In this document: positions 43,021 through 51,069 of the stretch, piece after piece | How the letters are laid out: each line of letters opens with the position of its first letter | Numbering within the stretch: position 1 is the stretch's first letter | NCBI RefSeq assembly: GCF_000240165.1 | Contig: NC_017585.1 | Location: 682,001 to 746,000, forward strand | From: Streptantibioticus cattleyicolor NRRL 8057 = DSM 46488 | GTDB taxonomy: Bacteria > Actinomycetota > Actinomycetes > Streptomycetales > Streptomycetaceae | Reading direction: 5' to 3' | Length of the DNA stretch: 64,000 bases | Made by a program: the position numbers and the translations under genes | Notes under the pieces: generated by a model | Databases searched by the model: none | Told to the model about the DNA's origin: nothing | Seen by the model: only the letters and a program-made list of their open reading frames with translations

Positions 43021-44010
43021 ATGGAACCCATGAGGAGACGTGACGACGGCCCGCACGGGCGCCCCCACGGGACGCCGGCGGTCGTGGTGGAGGCGCTGCG
43101 CAAGAGCTACGGCCCCGTACGGGCGGTGGACGGGGTGGACTTCACCGTGGGGCGCGGGGAGGTCTTCGCACTGCTCGGCCGCAACGGCGCCGGCAAGACC
43201 ACCACCCTGGAGATCCTGGAGGGGTTCCGCGCCCGGGACGCCGGGCGGGTCGAGGTGCTCGGCCTCGACCCGGGCGACCGGGCCACCGCGCGCGTCCTGC
43301 GGGAGCGGACCGGGCTGGTGCTCCAGGATCTCGCGGTGGAGCCGTATCTGACCGTCCGCGAGACGGTCGCCCGCGACGCGGGGTACTACCCGGCGCCGCG
43401 CGACGTGGACGAGGTGATCGGCGCGGTCGGCCTCGCCGGGCTGGAGCGCCGGAGGGTCCGCGCGCTCTCCGGCGGGCAGAAGCGGCGCCTGGACCTGGCG
43501 CTGGGGCTGGTCGGCGACCCGGACCTGCTCTTCCTGGACGAGCCGACCACCGGGTTCGACCCCAACGCGCGCCGGTCCGCCTGGCGGCTCGTCCGGCGAC
43601 TGCGCGACGCGGGGACGACGATCCTGCTCACCACGCATTCCATGGCCGAGGCGCAGGCGCTGGCCGACCGGGTCGCGGTGGTCTCCGGCGGACGGATCGT
43701 GGCCGAGGGCACCCCGGCGACGCTGGGCGGACGCGACACCGCGCGGGCCCGGATCCGTTTCGAGCCGCCGCCGGGGTGCCCGCCGGCCGAACTGCCGGTG
43801 GCCGCCGTGCCGGACGCGGACGGCCTGGTGGCGGTGGACTGCGCGGAGCCGACCGAATCGCTGCACCTGCTGACCGGCTGGGCGCTGCGCCGTGGCACCG
43901 TACTGGCCCGGCTGACGGTCGACCGGCCCAGCCTGGAGGACGTCTATCTGCGCCTGACCGGCCCGGACCGCGGCGTTCCGGAACCCGCCCCGGAAGGGGG
44001 CGTGCGATGA
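43021..44010 (+). CDS. ABC-2 exporter ATP-binding protein (DrrA type)
   Basis: Protein of 329 residues with Walker A GRNGAGKTT (around 56-64), Q-loop LVLQDLA, signature LSGGQKRRLDLALGL, Walker B LLFLDEPTTGFD and switch His in TTHSMAEAQALADRV. The C-terminal extension (about 240-315) is typical of DrrA-like exporters. ATG 43021 is chosen; ATG 43030 is an alternative. It overlaps the permease start by four bases (ATGA). The adjacent two-component system likely induces it. Substrate unknown, possibly a lipophilic drug or antibiotic. Confidence 0.92.
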   Translation: MEPMRRRDDGPHGRPHGTPAVVVEALRKSYGPVRAVDGVDFTVGRGEVFALLGRNGAGKTTTLEILEGFRARDAGRVEVLGLDPGDRATARVLRERTGLVLQDLAVEPYLTVRETVARDAGYYPAPRDVDEVIGAVGLAGLERRRVRALSGGQKRRLDLALGLVGDPDLLFLDEPTTGFDPNARRSAWRLVRRLRDAGTTILLTTHSMAEAQALADRVAVVSGGRIVAEGTPATLGGRDTARARIRFEPPPGCPPAELPVAAVPDADGLVAVDCAEPTESLHLLTGWALRRGTVLARLTVDRPSLEDVYLRLTGPDRGVPEPAPEGGVR

Positions 44011-44786
44011 GCGCCGCACCGCGCCGGGGCGCCGCCCTGCTGTGGCACCAGATCCGCTACGAGCAGCTGACGTTCTGGCGCAACCCGCAGAGCGCGTTCT
44101 TCACCTTCGTCTTCCCGGTCGTGGTGATGGCGGTCTTCGGCGCGCTGTTCGGCGGCGTCGGGGCGACGGGGTTCTACTACGGGCGGTCCGCGCTCCAGTA
44201 CTACACGGCGACCATCGCCGCGGTCTCCGTACTGGGCTCCTGCTACAGCCAGTTGGCGATCGTGCTGTCGGCGCGGCGGCAGCACGGCGTCCTCAAGCGC
44301 GTCCGGGCGACTCCGCTGCCGGCCGCGGTGTACGTCGCGGGTCTGCTGGCGCACTGCGTGCTGGTGAGCGTGGTGGACGTGCTGCTGATCGCCGGGGTGG
44401 GCCGGCTGTACGGGGTGCCGCTGCCCGCCATTTCGCGGTGGCCGGCGCTCGTCGTGGTGCTGGTGCTCGGCGCGGGCGCCTTCTGCGCGCTGGGGGTGGC
44501 GGTGGCCTCGCTGATCCGCGACGCGGAAGCCGCGCCGCCGGTCGTGCAGTTGGTGAGCTTCCCGCTCACCTTCGTCTCCGGGACGTACCTGCCGATCCAC
44601 TCCGCCGCGCTGAACGCCGTCGCGGGCGCGCTGCCGGTGAAGCCCTTCAACGACGCGCTGCTGACCGCCCTGGCCTCCGGTGGCTCCGGGGTGCCGTGGC
44701 GGAGCTGCGGCGTCCTGCTGCTGTGGGCGACGGCCGCCTCGGCGGTGGCGGTCCGCCGCTTCCGCTGGGATCCCCGGCCGGAGTGA
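44007..44786 (+). CDS. ABC-2 type exporter permease
   Basis: Protein of 259 residues with six membrane helices. The amphipathic N-terminus YEQLTFWRNPQSAFFTFVFPVV is a clear ABC-2 family start, and SFPLTFVSGTYLPIHSAALNAVAGALPVKPF is the conserved C-terminal region. Partner of the ATPase directly upstream. Translationally coupled, so the two form a simple exporter. Confidence 0.92.
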   Translation: MSAAPRRGAALLWHQIRYEQLTFWRNPQSAFFTFVFPVVVMAVFGALFGGVGATGFYYGRSALQYYTATIAAVSVLGSCYSQLAIVLSARRQHGVLKRVRATPLPAAVYVAGLLAHCVLVSVVDVLLIAGVGRLYGVPLPAISRWPALVVVLVLGAGAFCALGVAVASLIRDAEAAPPVVQLVSFPLTFVSGTYLPIHSAALNAVAGALPVKPFNDALLTALASGGSGVPWRSCGVLLLWATAASAVAVRRFRWDPRPE

Positions 44787-44792
44787 CCGCGC

Positions 44793-45359
44793 TCAGGCCA
44801 GCTCCTCGATCACCGGTACCAGCCACCGTTCGTACGCCGCCGCGTCGTCCCGCAGGGCGTGGCTGACCAGGACGCGGGCGGCGGCGTACCGCAGGGCGAA
44901 GGCGCCGGCCAGCGGCAGCAGGATGACGTGGAGGTCGAACGGCCGCATGGCGCGGCCGAGTTGGACCGCGACCCCGCGGGCGAACCGTCCTTCGGCGCCG
45001 CGCCGTTCGCCGTGGGTCACCGCGTGGGCGTGCTCGCGTCCGCGGGCGGTGGTCCACTCCGTGGCGGCGGGGCCGCACTCGCTCAGCAGGGCGCCGAGTT
45101 CGGGCGCGTCGAAGCCGGGGTGGGCGCCGTCCGGGGCGTGCAGGGCGGCGTGCCACCAGCGGGCCCACAGCTCGGCCGTGCGGGGCGTCGCCAGGGCGGC
45201 GGGGCCGGGGAGCACGGGGACCTCGGGGGCGAGCGCGGGCACGTCGACCCCGGTGCGGGGCGGGCGCAGCCCCGCCGCGTCGCGCACGTACAACCCGGTC
45301 ACCAGGGTGGTCGGGCTCGCGATCCGTATCTGCCAGCTCGGTGCTCGGGCCCTTCGCAC
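44793..45359 (-). CDS. Hypothetical protein
   Basis: Soluble-looking protein of 188 residues, beginning about VRRARAPSWQIRIASPTTLVTGLYVRDAAGL. It is rich in Ala/Pro/Trp (AELWARWWHAALHAPDGAHPGFDAP) and ends in a hydrophobic-acidic helix (ERWLVPVIEELA). No signal peptide or motif found. The frame is open to 45518, but the upstream part is arginine-rich and unlike the rest, so the start is placed at GTG 45359 (GGAGG very close upstream). Convergent with the ABC permease, six bases apart. The 45360-45608 gap shows no gene. Confidence 0.6.
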   Translation of the reverse strand: MRRARAPSWQIRIASPTTLVTGLYVRDAAGLRPPRTGVDVPALAPEVPVLPGPAALATPRTAELWARWWHAALHAPDGAHPGFDAPELGALLSECGPAATEWTTARGREHAHAVTHGERRGAEGRFARGVAVQLGRAMRPFDLHVILLPLAGAFALRYAAARVLVSHALRDDAAAYERWLVPVIEELA

Positions 45360-45608
45360 ACCTCCATCATCGTCCCGTACGGGCCGCGGGGCCACCGGTT
45401 TCCGGGCACCGGGGCGCCTGGCGCGGTACGCCCGGACCGCGCGCCCGGGGAAGGCCGGCGCGGCGTGCTTCGCCTGTCGGATCGCGGGCAGAAGAGAGCC
45501 ACGCTGCCCGAGGGCCACGCCGCGGCGCCCGCGGTGCGTCCGGTGGAGGGCGGCGGTGGGGGTCCGATCCGCCGGCTACGGGGGACGGCATCGACCGACG
45601 GAGGCGAT

Positions 45609-46100
45609 GTGCGGGTGATGGTGAACGATGACGAGGAGTTGACGCGGCGATGGTGCCGGCGCCGGTGGCCGGTGGAGCCGGACGTCCCGGCCGGGGAACA
45701 TGACCAGGCGGAACGGGACCCCGTCCGGGTGCCGGGCGGACCGGCCGCCGTCGCCGGCCACGACGTGTGGAGCGCCGAGGTCGCGGTGGCCCGGATCTTC
45801 CGGATCGCGGCCGAACGGGTGCCCGGGGTACGGACCCGTGGCTGCCGGCTGTACGCGCTCGGCCCGCAGGGCCCGGACGACCACACGCATCCGTGGGACC
45901 GGCTGCCCCGCGGATCGCTGCGCGTGGTGCTGGAGTTGGACCTCGCGGCGAGACTGACCGCGAGAGAGGTGGTACCCGCCGTCCGGGAACAGGTGGCGCG
46001 CCTGTCCGGACGGCTGCTGCGCGGCATCGACCTGGCCGCCGTCGACCTGCTCGTCGTCGAGCGGACGGACGAGGGGAGCGGGCCGGTCCAGCCGGGCTGA
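45609..46100 (+). CDS. Asp23/Gls24-like protein
   Basis: Protein of 163 residues. Its second half has the alternating pattern of Asp23/Gls24 proteins: SAEVAVARIFRIAAERVPGV, then SLRVVLELDLAARLTAREVVPAVREQVARL and a final strand AAVDLLVVER. These proteins are membrane-associated stress factors in Gram-positives; actinobacteria often carry several short ones. Three start codons fit (GTG 45609, GTG 45615, ATG 45618) behind a GGAGG at 45600-45604; the choice is uncertain. Its neighbours do not suggest a specific role. Confidence 0.65.
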   Translation: MRVMVNDDEELTRRWCRRRWPVEPDVPAGEHDQAERDPVRVPGGPAAVAGHDVWSAEVAVARIFRIAAERVPGVRTRGCRLYALGPQGPDDHTHPWDRLPRGSLRVVLELDLAARLTAREVVPAVREQVARLSGRLLRGIDLAAVDLLVVERTDEGSGPVQPG

Positions 46101-46113
46101 GGTCCCGGCGCCC

Positions 46114-47673
46114 TCACCGGCGGCGCGCCCGGGGCTCCGGGCCCCGGGCGCGCGTCCGGTGCGGGAAGGCCGGGCGGCAGGCGCCGCGGCGGACGTACTC
46201 GGTGACCACCAGGCCGGGCACGCGGGAACGGTCGCAGGGCTCGAAGTCATGCCGCAGGGCACGCCACTTGGCGGCGTCCTGCGGGGTGTCGCCGGGGCCG
46301 GGACGGGCGGCGGGGTCGGTGACGGTGATGACCCGGGAGGTGGCGCGCATCCGTTCGCCGATGGCCCCGGCCGGCACCTCGGTGCCCACCAGCGTGCCGG
46401 AGGTCACCGCGTCACGGTCGAGCGCGAGGTCGGCCACGCCCCGGTAGTCGCGGGGGAAGGCGACCGCGGACTCCCGGCGTTCGGCGGGGATGAAGAGCAC
46501 CCCCGCGCCGGGAGCGGCGTACTGGCGCACCACCCGGGCCGCCGCCGCGACGTCGTCGGTCCGGCTCTGCGCGGTACGCAACCGCACCGAGTACGGCAGC
46601 AGCGCCAGCGCCGTCGCCGCCACCACCGCCACCGGCCAGCCCCGGGGCACCCCGCGCCGTACCGCGATCCGCCGGACCGCCTCCACCGCGGCGCCCAGCA
46701 GCAACGCCAGCCCCACCTCGGCGTAGAACACGTACCGGCCCACGTACACCCGGTCCAGCAGCGACACCAGCAGCAGCGCGGCGGGCGGCACCAGCAGCAG
46801 CGGCAGCGCCACCGCGCACAGCCGGCCGATCCCCTTGACGCCCCGGGCCACCAGGGCGCACCCGAGCCCGGTCAGCGCCAGCGTGGCGAACCCCAGCAGG
46901 CCGCGCGGGCCCACCGGCGGTATCCACGCCACCTGCGCCGACTGCCGGCAGCTGACGGCGGCCAGCGGGGCCAGCCCGGCCGCGGCCACCGCCACCGCCA
47001 CCCCCCACGCCCGCAGCGCCCGGAAGGGGGTACGGGTCACCGCCAACGTCACCCCGTGCGCCAGCAGCGCCAGCACCGCGAACTCGTGCAGCAGGCAGGC
47101 GACGAGCACGGTGACCGAGTAACCCGCCCAGCGCAGCGGCGAGTTGGCGGCCACCGCCCGCAGCAGCAGATGGGTGGCCGCCACCACGACCGCGCAGACC
47201 AGCGCGTAGGAGCGCCCCTCCTGCGCGTACCGCTGCACCTCGGGGATGACCGGGAAGACCAGTCCGGCGGCGAGCCCCACCCGGGGCCCGGCCAGCCGGC
47301 GGCCCAGCGCGGCGGTGCCGGTGGCGGCTGCCGCGATCGCCAGCACCGACGGCAGCCGCAGCGCCACCAGTCCGCCCGGGAACACGGTGAACAGGCAGTG
47401 CAGCAGCAGGTAGTACAGCCCGTGCACGGCGTCCACCGAGCCGAGCATGTGCCATATCTCGGCGAGGCTGCGCCGCGCGACCTCGTAGGAGGCGGCCTCG
47501 TCGCGCCACACGCTGCCGTGCCGGTCGATGCCCCACAGCCCGATCGCCAGCGCCAGCACGGCCGGCGCCGCCCGCGGCCACCACGCCGCGCGCCCCGCAC
47601 GGCGCGGCGCCGTCCACCGGGTGCCCGGCCCCGCCGTGACCGGCGCCCCCGTCTCCGCCCGCAGCGTCACCAT
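46114..47673 (-). CDS. Polytopic GT39/GT83-like glycosyltransferase
   Basis: Membrane protein of 519 residues with 10-12 helices. It resembles PMT/ArnT-type GT-C glycosyltransferases that use polyprenyl-phosphate sugars. The catalytic acidic pair is D58-E59 in the first external loop (SVWRDEAASYEVARR), and HGLYYLLLHCLF is the next family-typical helix. The C-terminal 120 residues are soluble (GVLFIPAERRESAVAFPRDY). Start ATG 47673 (GTG 47670 also possible). Donor and acceptor are not known; cell-envelope glycan or protein mannosylation is likely. Confidence 0.85.
   Translation of the reverse strand: MVTLRAETGAPVTAGPGTRWTAPRRAGRAAWWPRAAPAVLALAIGLWGIDRHGSVWRDEAASYEVARRSLAEIWHMLGSVDAVHGLYYLLLHCLFTVFPGGLVALRLPSVLAIAAAATGTAALGRRLAGPRVGLAAGLVFPVIPEVQRYAQEGRSYALVCAVVVAATHLLLRAVAANSPLRWAGYSVTVLVACLLHEFAVLALLAHGVTLAVTRTPFRALRAWGVAVAVAAAGLAPLAAVSCRQSAQVAWIPPVGPRGLLGFATLALTGLGCALVARGVKGIGRLCAVALPLLLVPPAALLLVSLLDRVYVGRYVFYAEVGLALLLGAAVEAVRRIAVRRGVPRGWPVAVVAATALALLPYSVRLRTAQSRTDDVAAAARVVRQYAAPGAGVLFIPAERRESAVAFPRDYRGVADLALDRDAVTSGTLVGTEVPAGAIGERMRATSRVITVTDPAARPGPGDTPQDAAKWRALRHDFEPCDRSRVPGLVVTEYVRRGACRPAFPHRTRARGPEPRARRR
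46123..46153. terminator. 13-bp hairpin between convergent genes
   Basis: GCGCGCCCGGGGC (46123-46135) pairs with GCCCCGGGCGCGC (46141-46153), loop five bases. It serves the Asp23-like gene and lies inside the 3' end of the convergent glycosyltransferase gene. Confidence 0.7.
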
Positions 47674-47843
47674 CGGGCACCGTGCGCCTTCTGCGGTCCT
47701 GCGTCGGCACGTGGCGGCGGGGGTATGACGGGGCAGGGCATGCGGCTCCGGCTTTCGGTGCGACGGGACGGGCGGGACGCGGGCGACGTGCGGAACGTTT
47801 CAGCGGCGCGGGACGGCCCGGCCGGGGCCGGCCGCCGGGGCCG

Positions 47844-48941
47844 TCAGCCGTTGGCCCCGCGGGCCGCCACCGGCCAGCGGTCCACGACCCCGGTGCCGTC
47901 GACGACCACCAGTTCGTCGACGAGGTTGACCGCGGCGCACACGTGGTTGGGCACCACGGCGACCAGCGAGCCGAGCCCTGGTGCCGCCGTCCCCGCCGGG
48001 AGGGTGACCGTGGCGTGGTGTTCCGACAGCGCCGTCACCGCGGCGCCGGGGAAGTCCGGGAGGTGGCCGTGGCCGGAGACCCACGGTGTGGTGTCGGCGC
48101 CGATGACCTTGCTCCCGGCGTCGAGCACGAAGCGGTCCGGGGCGGGCACGCTGACCACCGTGGCGAGGGCGTACAGCGCGATGTCGGCGGCGGCGCAGGA
48201 GCCCATGGCCAGTTGTGCCGCGTCGTTGAACACGTAGACGCCGGGCCGCAGTTCGTCCACCGGGCCGTCCGGCCGCCACCGTCCCGCGGTCGGGGTCGAG
48301 CCGCCGCTGACCACCCGGACGTCGAGGCCGGCGGAGCGCAGCGCCTCGGCGGCCTCGCCCAGCGCCCGTTCCTCGTCGCGCGCGGCCCGTTCCCTGGCCT
48401 GCGCGTCGTGTCCGTAGCCGTGTCCGGGGAAGGTGAAGACACCGGCGACGTCCAGCCCGGCGTCGGCCGCCGCGCGGGCCACCTCGACCGCGTCGGCGGG
48501 GCGCACCCCGGTACGGTGGTGGCCGCTGTCGATCTCCACCAGCAGTTGCACCGGCCGGTCGGCGCCGCGGACCGCCTCGCCCAGGCGTCGCGCGCCGGCC
48601 GCGGAGTCGGCGGCCAGCCGCAGCGCGGTGCGGTCCGCCAGCGCGCGCAGCCGGCGTGCCTTGCCCTCGTCGGCCCACAGCGGGTACCCGATGAACAGGT
48701 CGTCGGCCCCGGCCGCGGCGAAGACCTCGGCCTCCCCGATCGTGGCCACCGTCAGCCCGGTCGCGCCGGCCGCGAGCTGCCGCCGGGCGATCTGCGGGCA
48801 TTTGTGGGTCTTGGCGTGCGGGCGCAGCGCGAAACCGGCGGTGCGGCCGGTCTCCGCCATCCGCGCGATGTTGCGTTCCAGCACCTCGACGTCGACCACC
48901 AGCGCGGGTGTGGTCACCGTGCCGACCAGCTCGTTCCTCAT
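47844..48941 (-). CDS. PLP-dependent D-serine dehydratase/D-threonine aldolase-like enzyme
   Basis: Protein of 365 residues of the fold-type III (alanine racemase-like) DSD/DTA family. The PLP lysine is in RPHAKTHKCP (K44). GGSTPT and the C-terminal NHVCAAVNL carry the metal site: H333-x-C335. From family knowledge, H-x-C is typical of Zn-dependent D-serine dehydratases, while D-threonine aldolases have H-x-D, so D-serine-type deamination is the better guess. ATG 48941 has a GGAGG site seven bases upstream. It lies one gene away from the threonyl-tRNA synthetase paralog. Confidence 0.83.
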   Translation of the reverse strand: MRNELVGTVTTPALVVDVEVLERNIARMAETGRTAGFALRPHAKTHKCPQIARRQLAAGATGLTVATIGEAEVFAAAGADDLFIGYPLWADEGKARRLRALADRTALRLAADSAAGARRLGEAVRGADRPVQLLVEIDSGHHRTGVRPADAVEVARAAADAGLDVAGVFTFPGHGYGHDAQARERAARDEERALGEAAEALRSAGLDVRVVSGGSTPTAGRWRPDGPVDELRPGVYVFNDAAQLAMGSCAAADIALYALATVVSVPAPDRFVLDAGSKVIGADTTPWVSGHGHLPDFPGAAVTALSEHHATVTLPAGTAAPGLGSLVAVVPNHVCAAVNLVDELVVVDGTGVVDRWPVAARGANG

Positions 48942-49234
48942 CCGTGTACCTCCAGCCGCCGAACACGCCCGGCACCCGCGGCGTGGTTCCCGGCGGCCCG
49001 GGCCGGCCCGCCACTGTCGTCGTCCATGGGCAGACAGTCTGGCAGCAGGCAGCCGGTACCGCAGCGGCAATACCGCACGGACCGGGGCGGATCACACCCG
49101 GCGGCCCGGCGGGGGAAGGCACTCGACGTCCGGGCGGGCGGTGGTTAGCATCACGATCACGGCATCGCGTGTCGGTCACCGACCGGGTGAGGCATGGAGG
49201 TGCCCGTGAGTTTGCCTTACGGAGGCATTCCACA

Positions 49235-49639
49235 GTGTCGGTACAGTTCAACCACACCATCGTTCACGCCAAGGACAACCGTGAGTCCGCCCGGTTCCTG
49301 GCGCACATCCTCGGACTCGAGGTCGGGCCGGAATGGGGCCCGTTCGTCCCGGTGGCCACCGCCAACGGCGTCACCCTCGACTTCGCCACCGCCCCGGCCG
49401 AGTCGATCGTCCTCCAGCACTACGCGTTCCTCGTCTCGGAGGAGGAGTTCGACGCGGCCTACGACCGCATCCGGGCGGCCGGGATCGACCACTACGCCGA
49501 TCCGCACCTGAAGCAACCCGGCGAGATCAACCACAACCACGGCGGGCGCGGGGTCTACTTCATGGACCCGGCCGGGCACGGCATGGAGATCATCACCCGT
49601 GCCTACGGCAGCCACGAGCGGCCGGAGGCCGGATCTTAA
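49235..49639 (+). CDS. VOC-family protein
   Basis: Protein of 134 residues with the VOC fold: VQFNHTIVHAKDNRESARFL with first metal His, then GGRGVYFMDPAGHGMEIITR with the last metal Glu. Most similar in pattern to bleomycin/fosfomycin-resistance-like dioxygenase-fold proteins. GTG 49235 follows a GGAGG nine bases upstream. It stops five bases before the -35 box of the leader-peptide promoter, so it is a separate unit from thrS. Substrate unknown. Confidence 0.85.
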   Translation: MSVQFNHTIVHAKDNRESARFLAHILGLEVGPEWGPFVPVATANGVTLDFATAPAESIVLQHYAFLVSEEEFDAAYDRIRAAGIDHYADPHLKQPGEINHNHGGRGVYFMDPAGHGMEIITRAYGSHERPEAGS

Positions 49640-49643
49640 CCGG

Positions 49644-49672
49644 GTGACGGGGACGGGGTCTTCTGTTAGCGT
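49644..49672 (+). promoter_or_regulatory. Promoter of the threonine leader/thrS unit
   Basis: -35-like GTGACG (49644-49649), a 17-base spacer, and an extended -10 TGT-TAGCGT (box 49667-49672). The expected start point is at or next to the A of the leader ATG (49680), so the leader peptide mRNA would be leaderless. Confidence 0.6.
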
Positions 49673-49679
49673 CGCCGGT

Positions 49680-49733
49680 ATGAAGCGCGCTGCCAACGTC
49701 ACGACGACGCCGAGGAGAGTCCCGGCGCGCTGA
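49680..49733 (+). CDS. Threonine attenuator leader peptide
   Basis: Short frame encoding MKRAANVTTTPRRVPAR (17 residues) with three consecutive ACG threonine codons at 49701-49709. It is followed 15 bases after its stop by a strong terminator hairpin and then by a threonyl-tRNA synthetase gene. This is the layout of ribosome-mediated attenuation: when charged Thr-tRNA is low, ribosomes stall at the Thr codons and the terminator is bypassed. Start ATG 49680 coincides with the predicted transcription start, so no ribosome site is needed. I did not find the alternative antiterminator pairing by eye. Confidence 0.72.
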   Translation: MKRAANVTTTPRRVPAR

Positions 49734-49748
49734 CCGTTGTCTTGAGTC

Positions 49749-49778
49749 GAAGCCCCGGGGCGGGTGCCCCGGGGCTTC
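49749..49778 (+). terminator. Attenuator hairpin upstream of thrS
   Basis: GAAGCCCCGGGGC (49749-49761) pairs perfectly with GCCCCGGGGCTTC (49766-49778) around a GGGT loop. It lies between the leader peptide stop (49733) and the thrS start (49819). No T-run, as usual for Streptomyces terminators. Confidence 0.75.
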
Positions 49779-49818
49779 GCCGTGTGGTCATCCGCCCTCC
49801 GTCCGTGAGGAGACCACC

Positions 49819-51036
49819 GTGTACGACCACCGCAAGCTCGGCCGCGAACTCGGCCTGTTCGACACCGACCCGCTGATCGGCGCGGGCCTGCCCTACTGGC
49901 TGCCGGACGGCGCGGTGATCCGCCACACCCTGGAGGAGTACATCCGCGACGTCGAGCGCCGGGCCGGCTACCGCCACGTGTACTCACCGGTGCTGGGCAA
50001 ACGCGAGCTGTACGAGATCTCCGGGCACTGGTCGCACTACGCCGACGACATGTATCCGCCGATGGACCTCGGCGGCGAGCAGATGGTGCTGCGGCCCAGC
50101 CTGTGCCCGCACCACGCGTTGATCTACCGTTCCCGGGCCCGCAGCTACCGTGAACTGCCGTTGCGCGTCGCCGAGTTGGGCGGCATGTTCCGTTCCGAGC
50201 TGTCGGGCGTGCTGGGCGGGCTCACCCGGGTGCGGGCGATCCAGCTCAACGACGCGCATATCTTCTGCTCGCTGGAGCAGGTGGCCGACGAGGCCCGTTC
50301 GGCGCTGGAACTGATCGCCCGGGCCTACCGCGACCTGGGCATCCACGCCGCCCGCTACCGCCTGTCGCTGCCGGACGAGGGCGGGAAGTACGTCGCCGAC
50401 CCCGCGATGTGGCGGCGTGCCTCCGCCCTGCTCACCGAGGTGCTCGACGCCTCCGGCGTGCGGTACGAGGCGGTGCGGGGCGAAGCGGCGTTCTACGGCC
50501 CGAAGATCGACGTCCAGATCGCCGACGGGGCCGGGCGGGAGGCCACCTTGTCCACCGTCCAGGTCGATCTGCACCAGCCGGCCCGCTTCGACCTGCGCTA
50601 CGTGGGCGCGGACGGCGGCAGGCACCGGCCGGTCATGGTGCACCGCAGTGTCATCGGCAGCGTGGAGCGGGCCGTGGCCCACCTGGTGGAGGTGTACGGC
50701 GGCGCCTTCCCCGGCTGGCTGGCCCCGGTCCAGCTGGTGGCGCTGCCGGTCTCCGAGGCGGAGGTGCCGCGGGCCAGGGCGCTGGTGGAACGCTGCGTCC
50801 AACGGGGGCTGCGGGCGGAACTCGTCGGCCCCGAGGACGGCAGCCTGGGCGCCCGGGTGCGTGCCGCCCGGCTCGTTCCGTACCAGGCGGTGATCGGCGC
50901 GCGGGAGGCCGCCGGTGACGAGGTGGCGCTGCGGTTGCGGGACGGCCGCCGGCTGCCCGCGCTGCCGGCCGGGCGGGCGGTGGACCGGATCGCCGAGCTG
51001 GTGGCGGCGCGCGGCACCGAACTGTGGCCGGACTGA
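49819..51036 (+). CDS. thrS: Short threonyl-tRNA synthetase paralog without TGS and editing domains
   Basis: Class II synthetase of 405 residues covering only the ThrRS catalytic core and anticodon-binding domain; a full bacterial ThrRS has about 640 residues with N-terminal TGS and editing domains. It begins MYDHRKLGRELGLFDTDPLI, exactly where the core starts. The Zn site C96 (RPSLCPHH), H147 (NDAHIF) and H275 (VMVHRS) is intact, as are motif 2 (FRSELSGVLGG) and motif 3 (GSVERAVAHL), so it should be active. GTG 49819 has GAGGAG six bases upstream. Transcription is probably attenuated through the Thr-rich leader. A second ThrRS can serve under threonine stress or give resistance to threonine analogues; without an editing domain it may mischarge serine. 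Confidence 0.9.
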   Translation: MYDHRKLGRELGLFDTDPLIGAGLPYWLPDGAVIRHTLEEYIRDVERRAGYRHVYSPVLGKRELYEISGHWSHYADDMYPPMDLGGEQMVLRPSLCPHHALIYRSRARSYRELPLRVAELGGMFRSELSGVLGGLTRVRAIQLNDAHIFCSLEQVADEARSALELIARAYRDLGIHAARYRLSLPDEGGKYVADPAMWRRASALLTEVLDASGVRYEAVRGEAAFYGPKIDVQIADGAGREATLSTVQVDLHQPARFDLRYVGADGGRHRPVMVHRSVIGSVERAVAHLVEVYGGAFPGWLAPVQLVALPVSEAEVPRARALVERCVQRGLRAELVGPEDGSLGARVRAARLVPYQAVIGAREAAGDEVALRLRDGRRLPALPAGRAVDRIAELVAARGTELWPD

Positions 51037-51069
51037 CGGCGTTTCGGCCGCGTGTCTTCGCCGCGTGTC

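Noticed and set aside
49660-49818. T-box riboswitch upstream of thrS
   Set aside because: No T-box consensus or specifier loop is visible and the region is too short. The leader peptide with Thr codons explains the structure better.
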